64,000 nucleotides of DNA from Acinetobacter pittii ANC 4050 (GTDB taxonomy: Bacteria; Pseudomonadota; Gammaproteobacteria; Pseudomonadales; Moraxellaceae), in the NCBI RefSeq assembly GCF_000399685.1, contig NZ_KB976987.1, positions 1,238,954 to 1,302,953 on the forward strand. Direction: 5' to 3'. Of the stretch, positions 37,392 to 45,938 are shown piece after piece. The position numbers and the translations under genes were made by a program. The stretch's first letter is position 1. Each line of letters begins with the position of its first letter. The notes under the pieces were generated by a model. It ran no database searches and was not told where the DNA came from. It saw nothing but the letters and a program-made list of their open reading frames with translations.

Positions 37392-38701
37392 TGAAGACAA
37401 AGCATCTTAAACAGTTTTTTAAAGCAACTACACTTGCTGCCCTAATCTCTTCATCAATGCATAGTTTTGCCCAACCCGCTGATGAAGTTGTGGCAATTGT
37501 GGACAATAGCGTAATTTTAAAAAGCGATCTTCAACAAGGTATGGCTGAAGCAGCTCATGAACTGCAAGCACAAAAAAAAGAAGTTCCACCTCAGCAATAT
37601 TTACAGTTTCAGGTATTGGATCAATTAATCTTGCGTCAAGCACAGCTTGAGCAAGTTAAAAAATATGGCATCAAACCTGATGAAAAGAGCTTAAATGAAG
37701 CTGTACTCAAAGTAGCTAGTCAATCTGGGTCTAAAAGTTTAGAAGCTTTCCAGCAAAAACTAGACGCTATGGCTCCAGGGACTTATGAAAGTTTACGTAG
37801 TCGAATCGCTGAAGATCTAGCAATTAGCCGTTTACGTCAACAACAAGTCATGTCTCGTATTAAAATCAGCGATCAAGATGTAGAGAACTTCTTAAAATCC
37901 CCTCAGGGACAAGCTGCGTTAGGCAACCAAGCACATGTGATTCATATGCGTATTTCTGGTGATAATGCACAGGAAGTTCAAACTGTAGCTCAAGAAGTGC
38001 GTTCAAAGCTTGCACAAAGTAATGACATAAATGCATTAAAGAAACTTTCAACTGCAAATGTAAAAGTTGAAGGGGCTGACATGGGTTTCCGTCCACTGTC
38101 TGATATTCCTGCTGAACTTGCTGCCCGCATTACTCCATTACAAGATGGTCAAACAACTGACTTAGTATCGGTACGTGATGGTGTGCATGTTTTAAAGCTT
38201 CTTGAACGTAAACAAAATGAGCAAAAAGCTTTAGTACCTCAATTTCAAACTCGCCACATTCTTATTCAACCATCTGAAGTAGTGAGTCCTGAGAATGCCA
38301 AGCAAATTATTGATAACATCTATAAACGCTTAAAAGCTGGTGAGGATTTTGCAACATTAGCTGCAACCTACTCAAACGATACAGGCTCCGCACGTGATGG
38401 CGGAAGTTTAGGCTGGGTAACACCTGGAATGATGGTGCCTGAATTTGATAAAAAAATGCAGGAAATTCCTGTAGGTCAGATTAGTGAACCATTCCAAACT
38501 CAATTTGGTTGGCATATCTTACAAGTGACAGACAAACGCGAAAAAGATATGACTCATGAATATCAAGTGCGTATGGCACGTCAGATTTTAGGTGAACGTC
38601 AATTTAACACCGAAATTGATAGCTGGTTACGTGAAGTACGTGCAAATGCGTATGTAGAAATCAAAGATCCAAGTCTAGATAAAAAGAATTTACAAAAGTA
38701 A
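37391..38701 (+). CDS. surA: Periplasmic chaperone and peptidyl-prolyl isomerase SurA
   Basis: SurA escorts unfolded outer-membrane proteins, including LptD, to the BAM complex. The start ATG 37391 overlaps the lptD stop and gives a 436-residue precursor with a signal peptide MKTKHLKQFFKATTLAALISSSMHSFAQ. The SurA N-terminal domain runs to about 170. Two parvulin domains follow, the second clear in FQTRHILIQPS...DFATLAATYSNDTGSARDGGSLGWVTPG and the first weaker, as is usual. A terminator follows directly. Confidence 0.96.
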   Translation: MKTKHLKQFFKATTLAALISSSMHSFAQPADEVVAIVDNSVILKSDLQQGMAEAAHELQAQKKEVPPQQYLQFQVLDQLILRQAQLEQVKKYGIKPDEKSLNEAVLKVASQSGSKSLEAFQQKLDAMAPGTYESLRSRIAEDLAISRLRQQQVMSRIKISDQDVENFLKSPQGQAALGNQAHVIHMRISGDNAQEVQTVAQEVRSKLAQSNDINALKKLSTANVKVEGADMGFRPLSDIPAELAARITPLQDGQTTDLVSVRDGVHVLKLLERKQNEQKALVPQFQTRHILIQPSEVVSPENAKQIIDNIYKRLKAGEDFATLAATYSNDTGSARDGGSLGWVTPGMMVPEFDKKMQEIPVGQISEPFQTQFGWHILQVTDKREKDMTHEYQVRMARQILGERQFNTEIDSWLREVRANAYVEIKDPSLDKKNLQK

Positions 38702-38721
38702 GTTCTTCTATTGTCATCAAA

Positions 38722-38747
38722 ACCTGTGTTTATCACAGGTTTTTTTA
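38722..38747 (+). terminator. Intrinsic terminator after surA
   Basis: ACCTGTG, TTTAT loop, CACAGGT, then a run of seven T. Confidence 0.9.
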
Positions 38748-38765
38748 TGAATGAAATTTACCTAA

Positions 38766-38796
38766 TAAAAAAACCGGTTATATAAATAACCGGTTT
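38766..38796 (-). terminator. Terminator after fructose-bisphosphate aldolase
   Basis: AAACCGGTTAT, ATAA loop, ATAACCGGTTT. The A-run at 38767-38773 gives the U-tract on the minus strand. Confidence 0.88.
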
Positions 38797-38820
38797 CTAT
38801 AAATTAGACCCTAATGGGAA

Positions 38821-39858
38821 TTATTTATAACGATCAACCATTTTCTCTAAAGAAATTGGACGAATCTTGTCAGCATTTCCAGCTGTACCAAATGCTTCAT
38901 AACGATCAATACAAATTTGCTTCATTGAATCTACAGTTTTAGCAAAGTATTTACGTGGATCGAATTCAGCTGGGTTTTCAGCCATAAACTGACGAATTGC
39001 ACCAGTAGATGCTAAACGTAAGTCTGTATCAATATTAATCTTACGAACACCATGTTTAATTGCTTCTACAAGCTGTTCAACAGGTACGCCATAAGTCTCT
39101 TTAATATCACCACCGAACTCATTGATTACTTTCAACCATTCTTGTGGCACAGAACTTGAACCATGCATAACAAGATGAGTATTTGGTAATGCCGCATGAA
39201 TTTCTTTAATACGGTCAATCGCCAAGATATCACCTGTAGGTGGACGAGTGAATTTGTAAGCACCATGTGAAGTACCCACAGCAATCGCCAATGCATCTAC
39301 ATTAGTATCGGCAACAAACTGAGTCGCTTCTTCAACAGAAGTAAGAAGTTGTGAGTGATCAAGTACACCTTCAGCACCAACACCATCTTCTTCGCCAGCC
39401 ATACCAGTTTCAAGGCTACCTAAACAGCCAATTTCACCTTCGACAGAAACACCGCAAGCGTGTGCTAAAGCAACAACATTACGAGTTACATCAACGTTAT
39501 ATTCGTACGATGTAGGTGTTTTACCATCTGTACCTAATGAACCGTCCATCATCACTGAACTAAAGCCAAGCTGAATTGAACGCTGACAAATTTCTGGGCT
39601 TGTTCCATGGTCTTGATGCATTACCACTGGAATATGCGGCCATTCTTCAATTGCAGCCAAAATAAGATGGCGTAAGAATGGAGCGCCTGCATATTTGCGA
39701 GCTCCAGCTGATGCTTGAACAATTACTGGTGAATTGGTTGCATCTGCGGCAAGCATAATTGCACGCATTTGTTCTAAGTTATTTACGTTAAATGCTGGTA
39801 CGCCGTAGTTATGTTCAGCAGCGTGATCCAAGAGCTGGCGCATTGAAATGAGTGCCAT
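38821..39858 (-). CDS. fba: Class II fructose-bisphosphate aldolase
   Basis: It is a zinc-dependent aldolase interconverting fructose-1,6-bisphosphate with DHAP and glyceraldehyde-3-phosphate. Acinetobacter lacks a full glycolysis, so it probably works mainly toward gluconeogenesis; that is family knowledge. The 345-residue protein has [12 protein letters not shown] (zinc His and catalytic Asp), [32 protein letters not shown] and [12 protein letters not shown] with zinc His, then [11 protein letters not shown]. Length and motifs fit the class IIB (CbbA/Fda) type. It is the last of the pgk-lipoprotein-fba series, but strong terminators separate all three. Confidence 0.96.
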   Translation of the reverse strand: MALISMRQLLDHAAEHNYGVPAFNVNNLEQMRAIMLAADATNSPVIVQASAGARKYAGAPFLRHLILAAIEEWPHIPVVMHQDHGTSPEICQRSIQLGFSSVMMDGSLGTDGKTPTSYEYNVDVTRNVVALAHACGVSVEGEIGCLGSLETGMAGEEDGVGAEGVLDHSQLLTSVEEATQFVADTNVDALAIAVGTSHGAYKFTRPPTGDILAIDRIKEIHAALPNTHLVMHGSSSVPQEWLKVINEFGGDIKETYGVPVEQLVEAIKHGVRKINIDTDLRLASTGAIRQFMAENPAEFDPRKYFAKTVDSMKQICIDRYEAFGTAGNADKIRPISLEKMVDRYK

Positions 39859-39931
39859 AATATCCTCCCAGGTAGTGCGGCTTATTCTACCCTGTCATTT
39901 ATTTCAATTCAGCAACAAATCACAGTATTTC

Positions 39932-39966
39932 AAAAAAAATCCCCGCATTTGCAGGGATTTTTTAAC
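39932..39966. terminator. Terminator between the small lipoprotein and fba
   Basis: A-run, ATCCC, an imperfect GC/GC inner stem, GGGAT, T-run. It lies 14 bases after the lipoprotein stop on the minus strand. Confidence 0.85.
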
Positions 39967-39979
39967 AAAAAACAACAAA

Positions 39980-40225
39980 TTAATGTGTTTCTGAAGCAGC
40001 AGCCTCACTTGGCGCGCTCCCTTCAGCTACATCTGTATTCTTTTCATCTAGCACTGGCTTATCAATCGCATCAATTGCTGCTTGTTGCTCAGGCGTTACT
40101 TTTTCAGAAACAGCAGTAGAAGCTGCCGATTCTTGTCCAGCTTGAGATGCTTCATCTTTCTTAGCACAAGCAGTCAACATCATCGGTACAATTAACACAG
40201 CAGCAAATGTAAGCTTTAAATTCAT
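39980..40225 (-). CDS. Small putative lipoprotein
   Basis: This 81-residue protein opens with a lipoprotein signal peptide: MNLKLTFAAVLIVPMMLTAC, with lipobox LTAC so Cys20 would be lipidated, followed by KKDEASQAG. The mature part is very short, acidic, and rich in Ala, Ser and Glu (EGSAPSEAAASETH at the end), likely unstructured. Start at ATG 40225 has a GGA 9 nt upstream; the longer frame has no signal peptide at its start. It sits between pgk and fba with its own terminator. I do not recognise a named family; function unknown. Confidence 0.78.
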   Translation of the reverse strand: MNLKLTFAAVLIVPMMLTACAKKDEASQAGQESAASTAVSEKVTPEQQAAIDAIDKPVLDEKNTDVAEGSAPSEAAASETH

Positions 40226-40300
40226 CACTATTGTCCACAGTTGGTGATTTAACACTCATTATTTTATTGCAGATATATGACAATTTAATGACTTATCAAT

Positions 40301-40328
40301 GAAAAAGGGATTGGTCACCCAATCCCTT
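40301..40328 (-). terminator. Terminator after pgk
   Basis: AAGGGATTGG, TCAC loop, CCAATCCCTT. The A-run at 40302-40306 becomes the U-tract on the minus strand. Confidence 0.9.
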
Positions 40329-40348
40329 CTTATTTTTATATAACAGTA

Positions 40349-41536
40349 TTAAGCACGTTCAAGTAGAACAGCCACTGCTGGCAATGTTTTTCCTTCAACA
40401 AACTCAAGGAACGCACCACCACCTGTAGAAATATAACCAATTTGATCAGCTACATTATATTTATCAATCGCTGCCAATGTATCACCACCACCAGCAATAG
40501 AGAATCCTTCAGATTGTGCAACCGCAAGGGAAAGTGCTTTCGTACCCTCACCAAATTGATCTACTTCAAATACACCCACTGGGCCGTTCCAAAGAATCGT
40601 TTTTGATGTTGTTAAAATATTGGCAAATGCTTTAGCAGTTTCAGGGCCCACGTCTAAAATCATGTCATTTGCAGTCACATCTTCTACTTTCTTCACAACA
40701 GCTTGAGCTGCTGCTAAAGAACCTAAGAAATCTTCAAAATTAATTTGTGATGCATCAGCAACCACAACATCTGTAGGAAGCGGAACGCTTACTTTAGCAG
40801 CAATTTGTTTTGCAGTTTCAACCAAGTCAGCTTCATATAATGATTTACCAACGTTAAAACCAGCAGCTGCCAAGAATGTATTTGCAATACCACCACCAAC
40901 GATCAGTTGATCACAGATACTAGAAAGTGAGTTTAAAACATCAAGCTTAGTCGAAACTTTAGAACCAGCAACAATTGCAACCATTGGTTTTTCAGGAGTT
41001 TGCATTGCACGTCCTAACGCATCTAATTCAGCAGCCAACAAAGGACCAGCTGCTGCTACCGGAGCGAAACGAGCTACACCTTCCGTAGATGCTTCTGCAC
41101 GATGAGCAGTACCAAATGCATCCATAACAAATACGTCACATAATGCAGCATACTTTTGAGCAAGTTCTGGATTATTTTTCTTTTCGCCATGGTTAAAGCG
41201 TACATTCTCAAGCAATACGACTTGACCAGCTTCAACTTCAACACCATCAAGATAATCTGTTAATAATTTAACTTCTTGACCCAAAACTTCTGTTAAATAA
41301 GCAGCGACTGGTGCAAGTGATTGTTCTGGCTTTGGTTCACCTTCAACAGGACGACCTAAATGTGAAAATACCATCACTGCTGCGCCTTTATCTAAAGCAG
41401 CTTTAATCGTTGGTAATGCTGCACGTAAGCGGGCATCGCTAGTAATCACACCATTTTTGACAGGAACGTTTAAATCTTCACGAATAAGGACACGTTTGCC
41501 TGTTAAGTTTAGGTCAGTCATACGCTGAAAATTCAT
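40349..41536 (-). CDS. pgk: Phosphoglycerate kinase
   Basis: It transfers phosphate reversibly between 1,3-bisphosphoglycerate and ADP. The 395-residue two-lobe protein shows [43 protein letters not shown], the family [14 protein letters not shown] (substrate-binding lobe), and GPETAKAF...[23 protein letters not shown] and [15 protein letters not shown] (nucleotide lobe). Start [11 protein letters not shown] at 41536 is conventional. It is followed by a terminator and then the small lipoprotein gene. Confidence 0.97.
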   Translation of the reverse strand: MNFQRMTDLNLTGKRVLIREDLNVPVKNGVITSDARLRAALPTIKAALDKGAAVMVFSHLGRPVEGEPKPEQSLAPVAAYLTEVLGQEVKLLTDYLDGVEVEAGQVVLLENVRFNHGEKKNNPELAQKYAALCDVFVMDAFGTAHRAEASTEGVARFAPVAAAGPLLAAELDALGRAMQTPEKPMVAIVAGSKVSTKLDVLNSLSSICDQLIVGGGIANTFLAAAGFNVGKSLYEADLVETAKQIAAKVSVPLPTDVVVADASQINFEDFLGSLAAAQAVVKKVEDVTANDMILDVGPETAKAFANILTTSKTILWNGPVGVFEVDQFGEGTKALSLAVAQSEGFSIAGGGDTLAAIDKYNVADQIGYISTGGGAFLEFVEGKTLPAVAVLLERA

Positions 41537-41674
41537 GTAAAGCTCTCTTTATGATTTTAAAAACGCGCCAATTTTAAATGATTACATCAAAAAAGGTTAG
41601 TTTTTTTGCATAAAAGCTGTAGAAAGCCCCAGTTTTGATTATGATAGAGGTAGTTATTTGATATTTCACCCATT

Positions 41675-42058
41675 ATGTCTATTCATCCAGATCCGCAAAT
41701 CAATCGCTTAAATATTTTAGGGGAACCTTTAGCAAGTTGTTGCTTTGACCCTATTACAGGCTATTTTAGAAATGGTTTTTGTCACACTGCAGTAACAGAC
41801 CTTGGTCAACACACAGTCTGTGCACAAATGACCTCTGATTTCTTAAATTTTTCTCAAAAAATTGGCAATGATCTCATCACGCCTTTACCAGAAGTAGGCT
41901 TCCCAGGTCTAAAACCAGGTGATTTCTGGTGTATCTGTGTAACGCGCTGGGTAGAGGCTTATCAAGCTGGTGAAGCCCCTCCTATTAAAATACATGCATG
42001 TCATCAAGCTGTATTAAGCTATGTACCCTTAGATGTTTTAATGGAATTTGCAGTGTAA
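41675..42058 (+). CDS. DUF2237 family protein
   Basis: This 127-residue protein is of the DUF2237 family, whose function is unknown. It is rich in conserved-looking cysteines: the CC pair in LASCCFDPITGYFRNGFC, the Cys in GQHTVCAQM, and CIC in GDFWCICVTRWVEAYQAGEAPP, the family hallmark. This suggests a small fold with metal or disulfide potential, which I cannot confirm. It is divergent from pgk and overlaps the next gene by TAATG, so it is translationally coupled to the Maf-type pyrophosphatase. Confidence 0.85.
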   Translation: MSIHPDPQINRLNILGEPLASCCFDPITGYFRNGFCHTAVTDLGQHTVCAQMTSDFLNFSQKIGNDLITPLPEVGFPGLKPGDFWCICVTRWVEAYQAGEAPPIKIHACHQAVLSYVPLDVLMEFAV

Positions 42059-42651
42059 TGGTACAACCACAAATTATTTTGGCATCCAGTAGTCAAACTC
42101 GCAAAGACTTAATGAATCGTCTTGGAATTAATTATATCTGTGTAAGTCCGGATATTGATGAAAGTCCTCGTGGTGAAACCCATGCCGATGAACTTGCGAA
42201 AAGGCTCGCTTTCACAAAAGCCCAAGTGATTGCTGCACAAAATCCTAATGCGATTGTTATTGGTTCAGATCAAGTTGCTTGGCGAGAACATGCTCCGCAT
42301 GACTTTATTGGCAAACCATTGACTACCGAAAATGCTAAAGCACAACTAGCAGATAATTCTGGCCGAACTGTTTTCTTTAGTACAGCTCTTAGCGTGCAAT
42401 GGCTTGATAGAAACTTTGAACAAACACTGGTTGAACATTATCAAGTTAAATTTCGAAACCTGAATCAAGCTGAAATTGAACGATATGTTCAATTAGATCA
42501 GCCACTACATTGCGCAGGTAGCTTTAAGTGTGAAAGTTTAGGAATTAGCTTGTTTGAAAAAATGATAGGCCAAGACCAGACAACACTTATGGGGCTTCCT
42601 ATGATTCAACTTTGCCATATTTTAAGGCAGCTTGATCTACAAATTCCTTAA
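42058..42651 (+). CDS. Maf-family nucleotide pyrophosphatase, YceF type
   Basis: Maf proteins hydrolyse non-canonical or modified nucleotides; YceF-type members prefer 7-methyl-GTP. The start ATG 42058 overlaps the previous stop; an upstream frame extension would run through the DUF2237 gene. The 197-residue protein has the Maf start ILASSSQTRKDLMNRLG, PDIDESPRGE, IGSDQVAWR, the catalytic GKPLT, and HCAGSFKCESLGISLFE. The C-AGSFK-E-LGI block resembles YceF more than YhdE (dTTP/UTP type). Co-translation with DUF2237 is notable. Confidence 0.9.
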   Translation: MVQPQIILASSSQTRKDLMNRLGINYICVSPDIDESPRGETHADELAKRLAFTKAQVIAAQNPNAIVIGSDQVAWREHAPHDFIGKPLTTENAKAQLADNSGRTVFFSTALSVQWLDRNFEQTLVEHYQVKFRNLNQAEIERYVQLDQPLHCAGSFKCESLGISLFEKMIGQDQTTLMGLPMIQLCHILRQLDLQIP

Positions 42652-42681
42652 TTTTAGATGTTTTATAAATAGGTTATTTCC

Positions 42682-43845
42682 ATGACAGAACCTTTAACAG
42701 TTTTAGGCGGTATTACTGCCGAACAATTCTTAGCAGAATATTGGCAAAAAAAACCTTTGTTGGTACGTAACGGATTGCCAGAGATTGTAGGTCTTTTAGA
42801 ACCCCAAGATGTGCAAGAACTTGCTTTAGAAGAACATGCAAGTGCCCGACTCATTCGCCAAAAAGATAGAAATCCAAATGAATGGCACGTAAAGTCTTCA
42901 CCTTTAACCAAAGGTGACTTTCAAAAGCTACCAAAATTATGGACTCTGTTAGTACAGGCAGTAGATCACTACTCTTTCGATCTTTCTGAACTTTGGAAAA
43001 AATTTCCTTTTATTCCTCAATGGCGCCGTGACGATATTATGGTGTCATATGCTCCAAAAGGTGGTTCAGTTGGAAAACATTTTGATTTTTATGATGTGTT
43101 TCTAGTTCAAGGTCACGGACACCGTCGCTGGCAGTTAGGGCAAATGTGTGATGTAAATACTGCATTTGTGCCAAATCAACCTTTAAAACTTTTACCAGAA
43201 ATAGATGTGCAATTTGATGAGGTTTTAGCACCAGGCGATTTACTCTATGTTCCACCCGGAATGGCACATTATGGCGTTGCTGAAGATGATTGTTTAACTT
43301 TCTCTTTTGGCTTTCGCATGCCAAACATTGCAGGAATGATGGAGCGTATTAGTGATCAGTTTTCAGCTAATACTTTATTGCAAAACCCTGTTATAGATAT
43401 CGCACGCAAACAAATGAGCCAAATTGGCGAAATGAATGCAACTGAACTGAGCTACCTCAAAGACTTAGTTTTAGCACAGTTACAAGATTCCTCAGCTCTT
43501 GATGCAGCAATCATGTCTTACATGAGTGAACCTAAATATCCAGATAACATTCCTGAACCTGATGAAATCGAAGCTGATGATCTTAAAGAGATTTTACACG
43601 AGCGTTATGAAGTTCTATTAGAGCCAGCCTCCCGCTTACTCTATACGGAAAAAGATGAGGCATTAAACTTTTGGGGAAATGGCGAAGCATTATGTATAGC
43701 TGAAAATTTTGCACCAAAATTAAAAGCTATTGCTAATGGAGAAAGTCTAGCTTTCAATAGCGAGTTTAATGATCTTGAAGTTCTAGAGAATGTTGCTTAC
43801 TTACTCAATGAATCTATTCTGATGTTATTACCACCTTCAGAATAA
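42682..43845 (+). CDS. roxA: Ribosomal protein L16 arginine 3-hydroxylase (YcfD/RoxA, JmjC cupin)
   Basis: It is a 2-oxoglutarate/Fe(II) oxygenase that hydroxylates an arginine of ribosomal protein L16. The 387-residue protein shows the N-terminal AEQFLAEYWQKKPLLVRNG typical of YcfD. The iron-binding His-x-Asp lies in GGSVGKHFDFYDVFLVQGHGHRRWQLGQ, and the second His in DLLYVPPGMAHYGVAEDD. A C-terminal dimer/winged-helix part follows. It begins 30 bases after the Maf gene and has its own terminator. Confidence 0.93.
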   Translation: MTEPLTVLGGITAEQFLAEYWQKKPLLVRNGLPEIVGLLEPQDVQELALEEHASARLIRQKDRNPNEWHVKSSPLTKGDFQKLPKLWTLLVQAVDHYSFDLSELWKKFPFIPQWRRDDIMVSYAPKGGSVGKHFDFYDVFLVQGHGHRRWQLGQMCDVNTAFVPNQPLKLLPEIDVQFDEVLAPGDLLYVPPGMAHYGVAEDDCLTFSFGFRMPNIAGMMERISDQFSANTLLQNPVIDIARKQMSQIGEMNATELSYLKDLVLAQLQDSSALDAAIMSYMSEPKYPDNIPEPDEIEADDLKEILHERYEVLLEPASRLLYTEKDEALNFWGNGEALCIAENFAPKLKAIANGESLAFNSEFNDLEVLENVAYLLNESILMLLPPSE

Positions 43846-43859
43846 TAAGATTTACGAAA

Positions 43860-43895
43860 ATGGACTTTTTATGGAAATGAAAAGTCCATCTTTTT
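43860..43895 (+). terminator. Intrinsic terminator after roxA
   Basis: ATGGACTTTT, 10-nt loop, AAAAGTCCAT, then C and a T-run. Confidence 0.88.
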
Positions 43896-44187
43896 AAATA
43901 GATTAATAATCAATATTGCTTTAAAGTTTTAAACAAACTTATGTTAAAAAATGATTAACTTCAAGAAGTTTGAAATGTAATTGAGAAAATTTGAAAGCTA
44001 AATTATTTAAAAATATATCCTAGAAATTATTTACTCTTTCCTTAAAAAGTAAAACTTCAGCGTTTAAAAAATAATATCTTTTTTCTATCAATAACAAACA
44101 ATACCTTGTAAAATTAAGCCATCTAGATTCTCATTGATAAAGATCACCGTTCAAGCTAATAGCAATTCATTTATGAGAGGCTAAAAT
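43896..44187. other. AT-rich region upstream of the lone TetR gene
   Basis: No gene is visible. It contains a 7-bp inverted repeat CAAACTT (43934-43940)/AAGTTTG (43966-43972) and an ATCTAGAT palindrome at about 44122-44129. AGAGG sits before the TetR start. No copy of the TACAGAC-type operator found at 44871 was noticed here. Confidence 0.5.
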
Positions 44188-44751
44188 ATGTCGAAAAAAG
44201 ATGACATTATTAACACCGCATTAAGACTTTTTAACTCGTATAGCTATAATTCTATAGGTGTAGATCGCATCATTAATGAATCTGGCGTTGCAAAAATGAC
44301 TTTTTATAAGCATTTCCCATCAAAAGAAAAATTAATTGAAGAGTGTCTACTTCTACGTAATACGCTTTTACAAAACTCTCTTACCGCAGCCTTATCAAAA
44401 CATGATGAGTTAGACCCTCTTGCAAGAATTAAAGCAGTTTTTTTATGGTATTCCGACTGGTTTAATAGCGAAGATTTTAATGGCTGTATGTTTCAAAAGG
44501 CTTTGGAAGAAGTTTTAAAACAATATCCTTCAACGCATCAACCAGCAACTTTATATAAAGCTTGGTTAACTCAACTCATGCAAAACTTGCTTAACCAGTA
44601 TGAGGTAAAAGAACCAGTTCCCCTATCCTTGTTATTAGTTAATATCTTGGAAGGTATGACCATACAAGCCCAAGTTGAACACGGTTCAATAAAGATTAAT
44701 GATTACTGGACTCGAGTAGAAAAGTTAATCGACTTTGAAAGAGCTGCATAA
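44188..44751 (+). CDS. TetR-family regulator, LmrA/YxaF-like
   Basis: This 187-residue TetR-type repressor has the helix-turn-helix at about 8-50: SYNSIGVDRIINESGVAKMTFYKHFPSKEKLIEE. The C-terminal part (FLWYSDWFNSEDFNGCMFQKALEEV) resembles the LmrA/YxaF group, which often control efflux or enzymes and respond to aromatic compounds. AGAGG lies upstream of ATG 44188. It stands alone, with roxA behind a terminator on one side and a 468-base gene-free tract on the other. A TACAGACCTGTCTGTA palindrome in that tract is a candidate operator. Target unknown. Confidence 0.88.
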   Translation: MSKKDDIINTALRLFNSYSYNSIGVDRIINESGVAKMTFYKHFPSKEKLIEECLLLRNTLLQNSLTAALSKHDELDPLARIKAVFLWYSDWFNSEDFNGCMFQKALEEVLKQYPSTHQPATLYKAWLTQLMQNLLNQYEVKEPVPLSLLLVNILEGMTIQAQVEHGSIKINDYWTRVEKLIDFERAA

Positions 44752-44870
44752 AAATAAAGCGTGATATTCTTCTTCTTATATTTAATGATTCTTCTTATGT
44801 ATCACGCTGCGTCTGAAAGTCATTTTGGTTCAAATTTAGACGTTTTTTTCGACCTTACTAAACCAAAATA

Positions 44871-44886
44871 TACAGACCTGTCTGTA
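44871..44886. promoter_or_regulatory. Candidate TetR-type operator
   Basis: TACAGAC, CT, GTCTGTA: a perfect 16-bp palindrome. The core AGACCTGTCT resembles the AGACC-TCT boxes bound by LmrA/YxaF-type TetR proteins (from memory). A TetR gene of that type ends 120 bases upstream. Confidence 0.6.
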
Positions 44887-45196
44887 CAAAACAGATTATA
44901 TATTTAAAAAATAAAAACTCAATCATTTTTTATGATCTGCTTAAAGATAAATTAGATTTAACTATTTATTGGAACTGAATTGGAATTATTTTTGGTTGAC
45001 TTCAATTCAATTATACTTAACAATTACACTTATAACACAACGCAACACTTTAGACACAAAATAAATACAAATAGTTGTTTTTAATTAGAAAGACTGCTTA
45101 TTTATCAATTCCACTTATATTGCTTTTCAACAAAAACAATTGGATTGATTAGTTTTGCTACATTCATTTTCGTAAGATCAATCTATACTATGCCCG

Positions 45197-45210
45197 CTAT
45201 ATTGATATAG
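45197..45210. promoter_or_regulatory. Candidate ArsR operator over its own promoter region
   Basis: CTATA, TTGA, TATAG, located 9-23 bases before the arsR-type ATG, nested within an outer TATAC (45184-45188)/GTATA (45211-45215) pair. ArsR proteins usually bind such AT-rich imperfect palindromes at their own promoters. Confidence 0.5.
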
Positions 45211-45219
45211 GTATAAAGT

Positions 45220-45531
45220 ATGAAAGATGGACTCCAAATTGAAGAAATGAAAAATGCGGCTGATTCAGTCGTTGGAATTCTCAAATCTTTGGCTAATACA
45301 GATCGTTTATTAATTTTATGTCACTTAGCTTATGAGGAGTTAAATGTCTCTCAAATTGAAGAGAAGACCCAAATTACCCAGCCTACTCTTTCACAACAAC
45401 TTATGATGCTACGTAAAAGTGATGTGGTATCAACCCGTCGTGATGGTAAGCAAATTTTTTATTCTATTAAGGATGACAATATGCATTCAATTTTAAATAC
45501 GCTTCACCAGCTGTACTGTGCAAGTAAATAA
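45220..45531 (+). CDS. ArsR-family regulator with persulfide-sensor-like cysteine pair
   Basis: This 103-residue winged-helix repressor has LKSLANTDRLLILCHLAYEEL, then the recognition helix in QPTLSQQLMMLRKSDVVSTRRDGKQIFYSI. It has exactly two cysteines, Cys34 (LLILC) and Cys100 (LYC). Their placement matches the BigR/SqrR/YgaV group, in which such a pair forms a polysulfide bridge on reacting with persulfides. Metal-binding ELCVCDL of classic ArsR is absent. There is no sulfur dioxygenase, rhodanese or transporter beside it, so the target is unknown. Confidence 0.85.
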   Translation: MKDGLQIEEMKNAADSVVGILKSLANTDRLLILCHLAYEELNVSQIEEKTQITQPTLSQQLMMLRKSDVVSTRRDGKQIFYSIKDDNMHSILNTLHQLYCASK

Positions 45532-45938
45532 TATTTTTAAATTATAATTTTATAATAATAGTAGTAATTTCCTGAAATATGCGATTTTTCAGCTTGAAAG
45601 CTTAGAGTTTAGTCGAAGCACAAAGTTTTGAAAATTCGCGTAGCTTTTCCCAAATCGTAACTACGATAAATCTTTTGTCAGTCTATTCTCCTTTAAGCAG
45701 TTTAGTAGTTTCACAGCTTTTTGATATCACAAGTTTTTTAATGAACAATTAACAAACAAAACCACCAAGTAAAAAAAATAAGATTTAAAATTAAGAATAA
45801 TAAAAACAACAGTTTAATATTACCAGCAACTATAAAAACTTATTGTTATTATAAAAAAGCTTAAGATTCACATCACTTAAGTATAAAATACTCCGCTTGT
45901 TCAACCTTTAGCCATGATTAGGTTAATAAGGCCTTTAT
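45532..45938. other. Gene-free region between the ArsR gene and sstT
   Basis: No gene is visible. The part 45586-45667 is less AT-rich and can fold: AGCTT-GA-AAGCT near 45588, CGTAG (45639-45643)/CTACG (45661-45665), and ATCGTA-AC-TACGAT at 45654-45667. Near the sstT start CTTAAG occurs twice, at 45860-45865 and 45876-45881. Confidence 0.5.
45860..45881. promoter_or_regulatory. Paired CTTAAG sites upstream of sstT
   Basis: Two CTTAAG hexamers 16 bases apart start to start, just before TATAAAATACT, a possible -10 region. A regulator site is possible; unproven. Confidence 0.4.

Larger units (their letters stand above)
44752..45219. other. 468-base gene-free tract with three inverted repeats
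   Basis: No gene is visible. It holds an inverted repeat AGCGTGATA (44758-44766)/TATCACGCT (44800-44808) directly after the TetR gene. A second is ATTTTGGTT (44822-44830)/AACCAAAAT (44861-44869). The third is the operator-like palindrome at 44871-44886. The rest, to the ArsR gene, is very AT-rich. The layout could be the remains of a lost gene between TetR and ArsR; that is inference. Confidence 0.6.

Noticed and set aside
44977..45017. Promoter-like TTGACT and TATACT before the ArsR gene
   Set aside because: The spacing between the two elements is about 10 bases, too short for a sigma-70 promoter.
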